Source: Odontocerum albicorne (taxonomy: Eukaryota > Arthropoda > Insecta > Trichoptera > Odontoceridae). Taken from it: 64,000 nt of DNA. The position numbers were made by a program, and so were the translations under genes. Location: the NCBI GenBank assembly GCA_949825065.1, contig OX463848.1, positions 38,258,663-38,322,662 on the forward strand, in the 5' to 3' direction. Below the pieces are notes generated by a model, which was given only the letters and a program-made list of their open reading frames with translations, ran no database searches and was not told the origin of the DNA. Shown piece by piece: positions 55,331 through 64,000 of this stretch. Numbering within the stretch: the stretch's first letter is position 1; the number at the start of each line of letters is the position of its first letter.

Positions 55331-55739
55331 CGATGCTGGTACTACTTGAACTGATTTGATTTTTATTTATTTGACATTCTATTACCAGAGTACTATATAG
55401 CTGATTTATAGGTAAATATCAATTTCTTTTGACAAATTAGACATTTTTTAAAGAAAGTGAAATGTAACATTTTTTTATCGTAAAAATACTTAAAAAAAAT
55501 GTTTTTTGAAAACTAAAGTTGGAAAAAATAATCGGGATATTGAAAAGGAAATGTGGAATAATACATAAAATCACAGAAAATATACTTTTTTAGAATGCGG
55601 TCTGAAATTTAATACGTTCATAAACACAAATAAAATAAATGAGATTTTAATAAAAAAGAAGGAAACATCCTAGTTGTTAATAGGAATTGATATTATTTTA
55701 CTTATATGATATGTTCTCGTACTTCTAGTACAATATGTA

Positions 55740-56235
55740 GTTATAGTTGCCATATAATAAAATAAAATGTGTTATAGTTGCCGTACCATACAATAAAATA
55801 TGTTATAGTTGCCATACGATAAAATAAAATATGTTATAAATGCCATATGCTAAAATAAAATATTTAATAAATGCCATACGATAAAATAAAATATGTTACA
55901 GTTGCCATACGATAAAATAAAATATGTTTTAAAAGCCATACGATAAAATAAAATATGTTACAGTTGCAATACAATAAAATAAAATATGTTGTAAATGCCA
56001 TACGATAAAATAAAATATGTTACAGTTGCCATACGATAAAATAAAATATGTTATAAAAGCCATACGCTAAAATAAAATATGTTACAGTTGCCATACAATA
56101 AAATAAAATATGTTGTAAATGCCATACGATAAAATAAAATATGTTACAGTTGCCATACGATAAAAAAAAATATGTTAAAGTTGTTATACGATTCAACAAA
56201 ATATGTGATAGTTGCCATTCGATAAAATAAATGTT
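55740..56235 (+). repeat. 31-bp minisatellite, about 16 units
   Basis: Unit TTGCCATACGATAAAATAAA then ATATGTTACAG. Forms with GTTACAGTTGCC and with TTATAAATGCC alternate over much of the array, a 62-bp dimer pattern. Confidence 0.9.
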
Positions 56236-56262
56236 GCAACTTGGGATAAAGTTAAAACTATA

Positions 56263-56976
56263 AAGGGGGTATTCTACTCTAGAAATTTGAAAAAATTTTT
56301 TTTTGCATATTTTTAAAGTTTAGACTTAAAAATTTTTTTTGTCAAACGGAAATTTTAAAATTCTCAATATTTACGAAGTTATAGCTATAAATGAGGCAGC
56401 AATTACGCCGCACCGGTATGACTCGGACAATAATCTCAAACCTTTAAACGCGTTTTTCTGGAAACTACTTTTTTCAACATAAAATCTCAAGTTTTATTCA
56501 ACTTATTGTCTTCAAATTTGGTATGAAACTTCAATAAATGTTTTTATAACGTTCCTGCCTTAGAAAATTCAAAACGTTTGTTTTACTATTTTTTTAAATA
56601 TACAATTAAAAAATTACAATTAGGGTAAAAAATATTTTTTTTTTTCAGACAGCCGCCATTTTACGATTTTTTTTCTCTTTGGTACCAACTATAACGACAT
56701 TATTTTTTTATCAAGATATTGGGAATGATTTTTGTTTCAGATTTACAAAAGGGCTTCAATCATGTCGACCAGCTCACCCCCCTTTTTTTTACAAAATATA
56801 ACAGCTGATAACATCTTGAATTTGAATTATTTTTTTCAAATTTTTTTTGTACATTCACAAATCATCAATAAGCAAACTGTATAAAATGCATAGGAAAAAG
56901 GGTTTTAGCTTTTTTTTATTAAGTCTGAAAAAAAAACGCCCGAAATTCACGCCTCTAGCGTAGAATACCCCCTTAA
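56263..56976. mobile_element. Unclassified 0.7-kb TIR element
   Basis: Left AAGGGGGTATTCTACTCTAG and right complement AAGGGGGTATTCTACGCTAG form about 21-bp inverted repeats. The interior is T/A-run rich with CAGCCGCCATTTTACG and no ORF. Target duplication is not clear, so the superfamily is open. Confidence 0.75.
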
Positions 56977-57560
56977 TGAAATATAAAGTTTCTCAAATAA
57001 AATGTTAATTATTGAAATATAATTAACAATTCAATCCTTGAAATAACAATATTAAAGGTTGACTAAAACTGAAGTGAGATTCTTAATCTAGAAAAAAAGG
57101 TTAAAGGTTATGATGTAATACAATTAAAATAACTTAATTTCGTGTTATGTCATATATTGTCACCTCATGTATTGTCAGTCTTGTTCCACATCTACGTTTC
57201 ACTCCTACACATCAAAATTGATACTAAATTATAGCTGTGAACTGTCATCTTGGCCCCATTGTATTATCTAAAATGAACTCTGTTAGAAAATTATAAAACC
57301 ATACGATGTTTCAAGATCCGTTTACTTTCGTTCATTTGTATGTGGGTTACCACCTTTATCATTTATTATCTATCGTACAGCACCTTAAATCTTCAAGAGC
57401 AGAGAAACTTCTGTCTGTGGAATATATTTTCATACACTTAACATCGTTGGCCAATGTTATCTACTATTTATGTGACAACAAGGTGCTTCCTAGCAACTAA
57501 CAGAGATAGACTGATAAGATTTATACAGCAAAAATAACAGCGGTCTAGTTATGAAAATGC

Positions 57561-57760
57561 TTTTAAATGTGCTTGTTATTTAAATAGAGCTAATCAGATA
57601 CTTGAGAATATATAAGTTATTGCTATACAGTATCCCAGTTGTTACTAGGATTTGGTCCAATTTTAAATGTGCTTGTTATTTAAATAGAGCTAATCAGATA
57701 CTTGAGAAGATATAAGTTATTGCTATACAGTATCCCGGTTGTTACTAGGATTTGGTCCAA
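57561..57760 (+). repeat. Tandem pair of 100-bp units
   Basis: 57561-57660 and 57661-57760 differ at about two positions. Each holds CTTGTTATTTAAATAGAGC and GCTATACAGTATCCC. Diverged members continue at 57761-57925 and 58145-58255. Confidence 0.92.
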
Positions 57761-57929
57761 TTTTAATATTATGCTCTCGTTCTTCTTTTACACGAGCTTT
57801 TTAAATATAACTAATCAGATACTTCAGGAGATATAAGTGATGGCTACACAGCATCCTGGTTGTTAATAGGAAATGATCTCATTTTCCTTATATGTTCTCG
57901 TTCTTCTTCATATAGGCTTGTTATTTTAA

Positions 57930-58144
57930 CACTTGCCTTACTGTGCTAAAAAAATCCTCCAGCCATGGTGCTGGACGCTAAGCGTCCAGTGAAAAATGCA
58001 TATTTTAAATTAAAATTATGCATAATCTGTTAGGTTATTTTTTGTAATTAGCTATAAAAATCATTTTATCATGTATTAAAACGTCGAATAATCAAATAAA
58101 ATATAAGAATTGGCCACTCGCTATCCATCACAGGGTGGCAAGTG
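57930..58144. mobile_element. 215-bp MITE inserted at TTAA
   Basis: TTAA at 57926-57929 and 58145-58148. Ends CACTTGCCTTACTGTG and, in complement, CACTTGCCACCCTGTG. Contains the hairpin CTGGACGC-TAA-GCGTCCAG. It interrupts a member of the local 100-bp repeat; uninterrupted members at 57571-57595 and near 57800 show the single TTAA. Most likely mobilised by a piggyBac-type transposase. Confidence 0.9.
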
Positions 58145-58599
58145 TTAATATAACTAATCAGATACTCGAGGATATGTAAGTGATAGTTATACAGTATCCC
58201 GGTTGATACTAGGAATTGATCTTATTTTCCTTTTATGTTCTCGTTCTTATTTTACAATTTAAATTTGGACTTAAGAGGCTATAGCCCAGGAACTCCAAAT
58301 TGATAGAGACCCTGAGGCCCGAAAAAATAAATGATTGCATTGGGCCTAATTTGTTACGCCACTAGGATACAACATAACTATCTTAATGTCTTCACTTCCT
58401 CAGTTGGAAGATTGGCACGAAGGACTCATCCCTGTCAATGTCGCACCTAATGTCCTCTCTGCGTCATACGCTACTTGGACGAACTCCTGCAAAGGAGTTG
58501 TAGCTCTAATGTCATCACAGTCGGATCATTCTGGGCTGATTTGGTGGGATTAGATATTTTTATGTTCTGATTATCTTCTTCACATATTTGTTGAAAGTG

Positions 58600-58865
58600 A
58601 GAAAAGAAACTGCCATAATTGTTTCTGTAGCAAGAAAAAAATTAAATACATGCTATCATGCGGTTTCCTTGCTGGTGACTTTTTCTTTTACATCTTATTT
58701 ATCCTTCTTTCAAAATATCATTCATTTAATCCAATTATGCTTCCTTAGTCTTCCTCTACAACGCCTTTCCCTCACATTTGTACAGTATATTAGTTTTGTT
58801 GGTCTTTCTTCATTAATTTTTGTGCCCAAGTGCCCAAACCATTTCATAGGACTTGAGGAAAATTG
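58600..58865 (-). mobile_element. LINE-A 3' end, decayed
   Basis: Complement of CATGCGGTTTCCTTGCTGG is a variant of the terminal codons; AAGTGCCCAAACCATTTCAT contains the complement of the 'FGH' block. No open frame. Confidence 0.5.
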
Positions 58866-59321
58866 TACTAGAACCGTCCCTTAACATTAATGGAATAACT
58901 CAATAACTAATGATCACGACCCTTAAAATCAAGGGAATAACTTAAAAAGAAAATTTCATACATGATCCAGGATATATTTTTGGAATCAAAAGTTCTGATC
59001 TATTGTAGCGAGATAATATGTCATGAATGTATACTACCGAGAATCGATGCCAAAACTGTTGGATGCATATAAAATATTCATCACTAGGCCACCGATTCAG
59101 CAATTCAAAGTGTTTGAAATTTGTGAAAAACTTTTATTACCTCCTAAACGAGTATTTTATAACAAAAACACTTAAGTCATTTGTTGAAGAATAATAAAAG
59201 TTTTTGTAAGTGTATCTAAAACAACGCATAATGGGAAAATGTCGCATTCTTTAATATATTTATATCAAAAAATATCCTTTAAATTTTAATTATACCAATA
59301 TTAATTAAATATGTTCTATTT

Positions 59322-59420
59322 TCAACCTCCTGATCTTGTTGGTAAGACGTTCGACTTCCACGCGGAGAATTTGGGTTCAAATACCAAAAACGGTATTTGA
59401 ACCCGAATCCTCCGGGGTTT
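59322..59420 (+). mobile_element. SINE-1 head ending in a fold-back
   Basis: Head AACCTCCTGATCTTGTTGGT then GGGTTCAAATACC (B box), six-base loop AAAAAC, and the reverse complement GGTATTTGAACCC followed by AATCCTCCGG. The SINE turns back on itself at the B box, with arms of about 23 bp including mismatches. Confidence 0.75.
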
Positions 59421-59534
59421 TTTTTAAAGTTTAATAGTTTATTGAGCACATATTTTGTTTTTTTTTTTAATTGCAGGGTTTATTTACATTTTGACCATTT
59501 GTGTACACAAACCACATACCATCACACCATTTGC

Positions 59535-59640
59535 CTGACAACCTCCGTGGCCAAGTTGGAAACACTCTTGTCTCCTACTCGAAGGCTTTCATGTGTAATC
59601 CCAAAAAATAAAATATAAAAGGTTAAAGACTTCACCTCTT
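59535..59640 (+). mobile_element. SINE-1 head, truncated
   Basis: ACAACCTCCGTGGCCAAGTT is a good A-box end; the B box is degraded (TTTCATGTGTAATCCC) and the tail hairpin missing. Confidence 0.55.
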
Positions 59641-59864
59641 AACAATAAAACCCCACTTGTGATAATGTTTCCAAAAAAATTATGATGAACTACGAGTTAC
59701 ACGCCTACTCCAATGGTTCTTAACTCAAAGGTCTTATTAATGGAGCCCAAGACAATGTTGTATCCAAGCGACGTTTTTCAACATGTCTGCAAATCTAATT
59801 CAGAAAATTTGAAAGATACAAATTAATATATTTTCATGTAGGTACAGAAAAAAAGAACAGAATA

Positions 59865-60035
59865 TCACGACATAACTTCCTTCAGCTCTTCCAAATCCAT
59901 ACATCTTCTCTTTCTGGTCCATTTTTCACAATTACTCTTAACATTTTTCTTCTTTCAAAATTTAATTAACTACATTCAGTAATCCTTTCTCTTGGTATTT
60001 TGCTACGATAGCTTCCAGTCATGTTTGTATTTAAA
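59865..60035 (-). mobile_element. LINE-A 3' end, weak
   Basis: Order of TTCAGCTCTTCCAAATCC, TTTCTTCTTTCAAAATTTAA and TTTCTCTTGGTATTTTGC is like the minus LINE-A copies at 24445 and 42905. Confidence 0.35.
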
Positions 60036-60377
60036 ATTATTGAGTTAGATTTTTGTCTTCCACCTGTTCTTAAATTTAATTTTTAACACAACTATGTTGA
60101 AAACTGTGATCAAAGAAAAAGAGAACATAGATCAAACGAATGGATAATGTCTACGTGCGATCAATTAGCCCTGAATTTCGATTAAAAAGGTAAAACTGCA
60201 TGTTGGTGCACCTTGGAATTTTATCGTTTTTTTTGACATATAAGATGATCACCTTCAGGACTAAAAATATTTTTCCTTGTCTTTGTTTTAAGAAAACTGT
60301 TATGAGACTTTGTGTATTTATTTATAATACTTTAATAATTAAGTATATGTGATAATTTTGCCAAAATTATCTAATGT

Positions 60378-60475
60378 AGAGAACTACATCGCACTCCTTA
60401 CACATGTACCAGGTCTCACTTATCTTCTTGTGCTTAACACATACCTTGCAAGTTCTGCAGGGTTTTCTTTTTCTT
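60378..60475 (-). pseudogene. Cys-rich fragment like the piggyBac transposase C-terminus
   Basis: Minus frame 'RKRKPCRTCKVC' and 'ETWYMCKECDVVL' shows a C-x2-C-x2-C pattern, then Y-x-C-x2-C, as in the cysteine-rich DNA-binding domain at the end of piggyBac transposases. The following C..PC..YH part is missing or mutated, and the upstream catalytic domain is not visible. Could be another zinc-binding motif. Confidence 0.4.
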
Positions 60476-60906
60476 TTTTGTATTTGATAGAATACATATC
60501 AATACATCTTTAAACACGCTTTTTGTGAATCTGCTGCTGAAAATGGTGCAAATTCTTTATTCTTTTTGGGCACGGAGACTGTAGTTGGTCTCTAGATTTC
60601 TACACATATGTGTATGTCAAAATCTTCAAGATGTGTGATACTTCACTGCACACTGATGGCGCAACGTCCAAATCTCCATCATAAATTAATTCATCTTCTT
60701 CATCTTATTTTAGGCCAGTTGGCCTGTTATGGTCCTGCATCATTGTTTGCCTCTTATGACGTCGACTGCCAGCTGTTTTTCCATCTTTTGGGATGTTGTC
60801 CTGGAGGTCTGCTTGCTTGGGAGATACTGTCCCTGGCCATTCTTACGGCTCTTGGTTCCGCCATACTGGATACGTGTTCATTCCAGAACCTTCTTCTCTG
60901 TCGTCC

Positions 60907-61209
60907 TCATCTGACAATATCTTCAACTTCGCACGTCCTTCGGATTTCAGTGTTTCGTACTCTAGCACGAAGGGTTTTGCCAGCGATACTCCTGAGTACC
61001 TTCATTTTGCTGGCTTGAAGGAGATTTTTGGTTCTGACAGTGTCGGCTCTGAACTCTATGCTGTATGTCATTATGGGGCGGACACAGGTCTTGTATACTC
61101 TCACCTTGCTTTGGATGTTCATATACTTGTTTTTACAAATAGTGTTCTTTAAACATCCGGAAATAGCTGCGGCCTTTTGTGATTGTTCAAGCACTTCGCC
61201 ATATTGCAC
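60907..61209 (-). pseudogene. LINE-I C-terminal region
   Basis: An overlapping frame continues the protein: 'VRVYKTCVRPIMTYSIEFR', 'LLQASKMKVLRSIAGKTL' and 'RNTEIRRTCEVEDIV'. It corresponds to the post-palm 'RP.LTY..E.R' and 'K.LR.I.GKT' blocks. A frameshift near 61150-61209 separates it from the palm. Confidence 0.75.
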
Positions 61210-61740
61210 ATTATGCTAGCACCCAAGTATTTAAATTTTGTTATTTGTTCCATTGGTATGTCGTTGATCGCCACACTGCATCCAACTTGCTCTCTGGCTA
61301 GAGTCATGCATTTAATCTTTCTGGTGGAGATAGACATGTTGTATTTTTTGAAAGCAGTGTGGAATCGATGAAGCATTTGTTGCAGGTCTTCCTCTGATTC
61401 GGCTATGATGGGGGCATCGTCAGCATAGCGTATTATGATGTTTAGCATATTGTCGCCCATCTTGTATCCCAGGTTAAGGTCGGTAATTTCTTCTATAATT
61501 TTATCCATAACCAAGTTAAATGGGCTTAAACTATCTCCTTGTCTTACTCCGGTTGGTGTTGGAACGTCATTAGAGAGTTCTCCGTCTACGCGAATTCTTG
61601 TGGAGCTATTTATGTTTATGTCTCTAATGATTTTGGCGATGGACGGTGACACATTCCTTTCGAGAAAATGCTTATTACATCTTCCAGTTGGATTCTATCA
61701 AAGTCCTTGGTCAGATCGATAAAAGCAAGGTAAGCAGTCT
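61149..61740 (-). pseudogene. LINE-I reverse transcriptase, palm region
   Basis: 'AYLAFIDLTKDFDRIQLEDV' (motif A; the usual AFDR is DFDR), a frame change, 'GVRQGDSLSPFNLVMDKII', 'IIRYADDAPIIAESEEDL' with catalytic YADD, 'MSISTRKIKCM' and 'ITKFKYLGASI'. The order is that of RTE/R1-like non-LTR reverse transcriptases. The start of the domain is missing. Confidence 0.8.
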
Positions 61741-62032
61741 TGTTGTATTCCAAAGACTTTTCTTTAATTTGCCACAGTATGAATATAGCATCTGTAGTAG
61801 ATCTGTTGTTCTAATTTTCTGTTCTAATCAATTCATATACATTTTAATTACCTAGGGTAATGTCGATATAAGAAACCGGAGACCATAGTTTAAATGTTGA
61901 ATTGTTAACAATATATTTGCTTGATATCAGCAATACGTCATTTTTTTAGAAGAGATATCCATCACGTGAAAACACAAGTTCTGGACTCAACTTAGGTAGC
62001 AAAAGGACATGGACTGCTCTTTGGGATATTAA

Positions 62033-62634
62033 CCCTTCCCTTACGGTGATAAAAATAATACGCGCGTTACGGTGTTGGGTAGTGAGTACGCAATAAAAAA
62101 TTAGCGATTTTAAATCGGAAAAATAAGAAAATTCATAGATAATCCCCTTAATTAATTATAATTGAAGTTGAAAATTATAATAATTGAGATTTATTTGCTG
62201 AAAACATTAAAAAATCATCTGAAAACATTAAAAAACGCTCACGGAACGGGCGTACGTCTAACCTATTTGCAAGCCTAGAGGAAACTAGTGGCGCGGAACG
62301 TCAGTCGCATACCCCGGCGCAAACGCCTTTGCTTGCGACGTTGAGAAAATTCAGCTCCTCGCAATTCAGTCTAGTATGCAATACCAATACTATTCACCTA
62401 TCGTCAAGACGAGGCACTCGCCGCGTTTAAATGCGAATTTGTTTTCGATCTTTACAAAACACCTCGATGTAGTCGATAAATTCTGATTATTATTAATATT
62501 ATTTTTTAAATCAATGCGTAAATATATTATGGAGGAATACCTAAAATCTTAACCTTGTATTTATTATATTTATAGAGATATTGATGGTTATTAGAAGCAA
62601 CGTGTAGAAGATACCCAACACAGGGTAGGAAAGG
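62033..62634 (-). mobile_element. piggyBac-like MITE, copy 2 (inverted)
   Basis: TTAA at 62029-62032 and 62635-62638. Starts CCCTTCCCTTACGGTGATAA and ends with the complement of CCTTTCCTACCCTGTG. It is the reverse complement of 50924-51553 along its length with scattered changes and roughly 28 fewer bases. No ORF. Confidence 0.9.
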
Positions 62635-62639
62635 TTAAC

Positions 62640-62975
62640 AACGTGTAAAATAATTATTTATGAAAAAATACATTACCATTTCTTGTCTTTTTCACTTAAT
62701 AAATATTCTGACACCTGTAATTTTGAACCCGATTTATTTATTTGGTTTTCCAAGTTTTTGCATAAAACAGATTATCTTGTTCGAATAAAAGAACAAATAT
62801 ATATAGTGGTATCAACAAGCACAAAAAATATAACAATTCAAAAAAATTAAGATATTTGTTACAAACTATTATATGTATTTAAATACTGACAGGAAGACGA
62901 ATAAATTCTGTAGAAAAGTATTCATTGAGAAAAATACAGATGACATGATGTGAGAATGTATGACATAATACGAAA
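62640..62975. other. No recognisable feature
   Basis: AT-rich DNA without gene or named repeat. Confidence 0.45.
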
Positions 62976-62979
62976 TTAA

Positions 62980-63320
62980 TTGATAAGGAATGAATGTAAA
63001 CTTAAGGCTGATGTGTTAAGCAAAATGAACAAAAACGCGATGAGATTGTTTGGGCATGTGAACCGAATGAATGAAGAAAGACTAACAAAATTTATATATA
63101 ATGCAAATGTGAGTGAGAGGCGTGTGAGAGAAATACCAAATAAAGTATGGTTGGATCAAAACAATAATATTCTGAAAGAAGGAAATGTAGCAAGTCAAAG
63201 AAAAAAAATGTAGAAGGTGGATGGGTGTGGAAGAGGAGAAGGATGTATCTAAATAGGAAAGTGTGCCGCTTTTTCCTCCCTGCCAACCCCATCAAGGAAA
63301 TGGAGTGATGATGTAAATGT
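62980..63320 (+). mobile_element. LINE-A 3' end, best-preserved frame
   Basis: An open frame of 77 codons (62980-63213) reads 'KADVLSKMNKNAMRLFGHV', 'RMNEERLTKFIYNANVSE', 'NKVWLDQNNNILKEGNV'. After the stop, terminal codons appear in another frame near CCTCCCTGCCAACCCCATC. No catalytic motifs are included. Confidence 0.78.
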
Positions 63321-63346
63321 GTAGAAAAATATATAATAAAAATGTA

Positions 63347-63861
63347 TTGGGTGTTAACATAAGCTGTGTCCGTTTTTTCCAAATATAAAAATGAGCACCA
63401 AAAGTATAACAAAATGGTAAATGTTATACGTCATTCGAAAGAAAATTTTCTGCTCAGCCAATTCTACGGTGGTTTGAAGGGGATTTTCGTGTATACTATA
63501 GTTTAAGTGGTCTTCATCAAAGTTCACTGGTCGCTTTGCTTTTACGTTACATATATTATTTTATTTGATTACAAGCCTTCAAAGTGTAATGTCAAGTAGA
63601 TGAAAGTGAGCATTTTCGATACCTTCTTCTGTTCGCGTTCAATCGAGGGAATAAAGCTGCTCGCGATATTTGCGAAGTATACGGTGGAGATGCTATGAAT
63701 GAAAGGACAGTTCGTCGATGGTTTTTGCGTTTCAAAGACGAAAATTTCGATCTGAAAGACATGGAGCGTTCCGTACGACCAGTGGACTTCGATGAGAACC
63801 GCTTAAACCATATTATTCATGAAGATCCTCTTCAAGCCACCGTGGAATTGGCTGAGCAGAT
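63347..63861. mobile_element. Rearranged mariner: 3' end and 5' coding part joined in opposite directions
   Basis: After TA (63345-63346) comes TTGGGTGTTAACATAAG, the terminus also seen at 32132, and about 190 bp in the same direction, including the shared deletion junction (GAAAATTTTCTGCTCAGCC). Near 63535 the sequence switches strand and runs from the 5' UTR (TTTTACGTTACATATATTAT) into transposase codons in the plus direction. No right terminus lies within the window. Confidence 0.85.
63600..63858 (+). pseudogene. Mariner transposase N-terminal region
   Basis: Plus-strand residues 'RDICEVYGGDAMNERTVRRW', 'FKDENFDLKDMERSVRPVDF' and 'LNHIIHEDPLQATVELAEQ' correspond to the paired helix-turn-helix DNA-binding domain. 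The original start is lost (ATG to GTG-like change at about 63589) but the frame is open. It ends where a SINE-1 begins. The catalytic DDD domain is absent. Confidence 0.8.
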
Positions 63862-63927
63862 GAATTGTAGTCACATGAACCGCAACACCTGGGCTGGAAG
63901 ACAGAATTCTAGCCAACTAGGTCACGA
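63862..63927 (-). mobile_element. SINE-1 head inserted in the mariner
   Basis: Minus strand: CGTGACCTAGTTGGCTAGAA (A-box end), TGTCTTCCAGCCCAGG, and a degraded B box TTGCGGTTCATGTGAC. It adds non-mariner codons to the end of the open frame. The tail half is not present. Confidence 0.6.
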
Positions 63928-64000
63928 ATATCACCAAGGATATATATAGTGAATTAAATAATGCTTTGTTTATACTCAAACTGTCACTTGGAATATTTTT

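Larger units (their letters stand above)
60690..61740 (-). mobile_element. LINE-I, truncated and broken
   Basis: Minus-strand LINE with part of the reverse transcriptase and its C-terminus; the 3' part at 60690-60900 is decayed. A small related tail is at 46140-46290 on the other strand. Endonuclease absent. Confidence 0.8.

Noticed and set aside
62029..62638. Long-terminal-repeat pair formed with 50920-51557
   Set aside because: The copies are inverted relative to each other and each has its own TTAA flanks, so they are separate MITE insertions, not LTRs.

Overview
The window looks like intergenic or intronic DNA from a large, AT-rich animal genome, almost certainly an insect. No complete host gene, rRNA, true tRNA gene or CRISPR array is visible. 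The insect call rests on many decayed non-LTR retrotransposon (LINE) ends of types common in insects, Tc1/mariner-type and hAT-type DNA elements, TTAA-flanked piggyBac-like miniature elements and abundant tRNA-derived SINEs. I cannot place it to order. Nearly every recognisable coding stretch is a transposon remnant.

Family labels used here are local names. LINE-A: RTE-like 3' ends with a 'WFGHV..RMNE' block, about 16 copies. LINE-B: RTE/BovB-like, best copy 12950-14215. LINE-C: Jockey/CR1-like, five copies, whose 3' end is shared with SINE-1. LINE-D: a 3.3-kb minus-strand element at 27779-31117 plus two 3' ends. LINE-E to LINE-I: single or few fragments. SINE-1 is the dominant tRNA-derived SINE; SINE-2 to SINE-4 are minor tRNA-like families. 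PLE-like: a short family with a hammerhead-ribozyme-like core.

Layout. 1-10 kb: a hAT element with target duplication, SINEs, LINE-A ends, a 167-bp TA-flanked MITE, a 260-bp tandem duplication of a SINE tail. 10-16.6 kb: a 54-bp tandem array, a possible terminal exon (10570-10789), LINE-C ends, the best LINE-B copy, SINE-1. 18-25 kb: LINE-D and LINE-B ends, one LINE-B insertion with an 18-bp target duplication, an inverted PLE-like dimer. 26-36 kb: LINE-C, the LINE-D element, a deleted mariner, and a tandemly duplicated locus in which 63 bp of reverse-transcriptase coding sequence has expanded to seven copies. 37-46 kb: fold-backs, a LINE-C copy with an insertion, a 400-bp-arm palindrome, and a hAT-like element with an internal higher-order satellite. 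46.5-54.6 kb: a strong candidate host exon (46577-46731, minus), several MITEs, a deleted mariner-like element, a piggyBac-like MITE, three minisatellites. 55-64 kb: a minisatellite, a TTAA-flanked MITE inserted in a local repeat, a degraded LINE-I, the second piggyBac-like MITE and a rearranged mariner cut off near the window end.

The elements interact as parasites: SINE-1 carries the LINE-C 3' hairpin and was probably mobilised by LINE-C machinery; the MITEs and deleted mariners lack transposase and depended on autonomous relatives. I did not find a convincing new molecular system. The most notable items are the 63-bp expansion of reverse-transcriptase codons, the empty-site-supported TTAA MITE, the inside-out mariner, the satellite inside a hAT-like element, and the single well-spliced exon.
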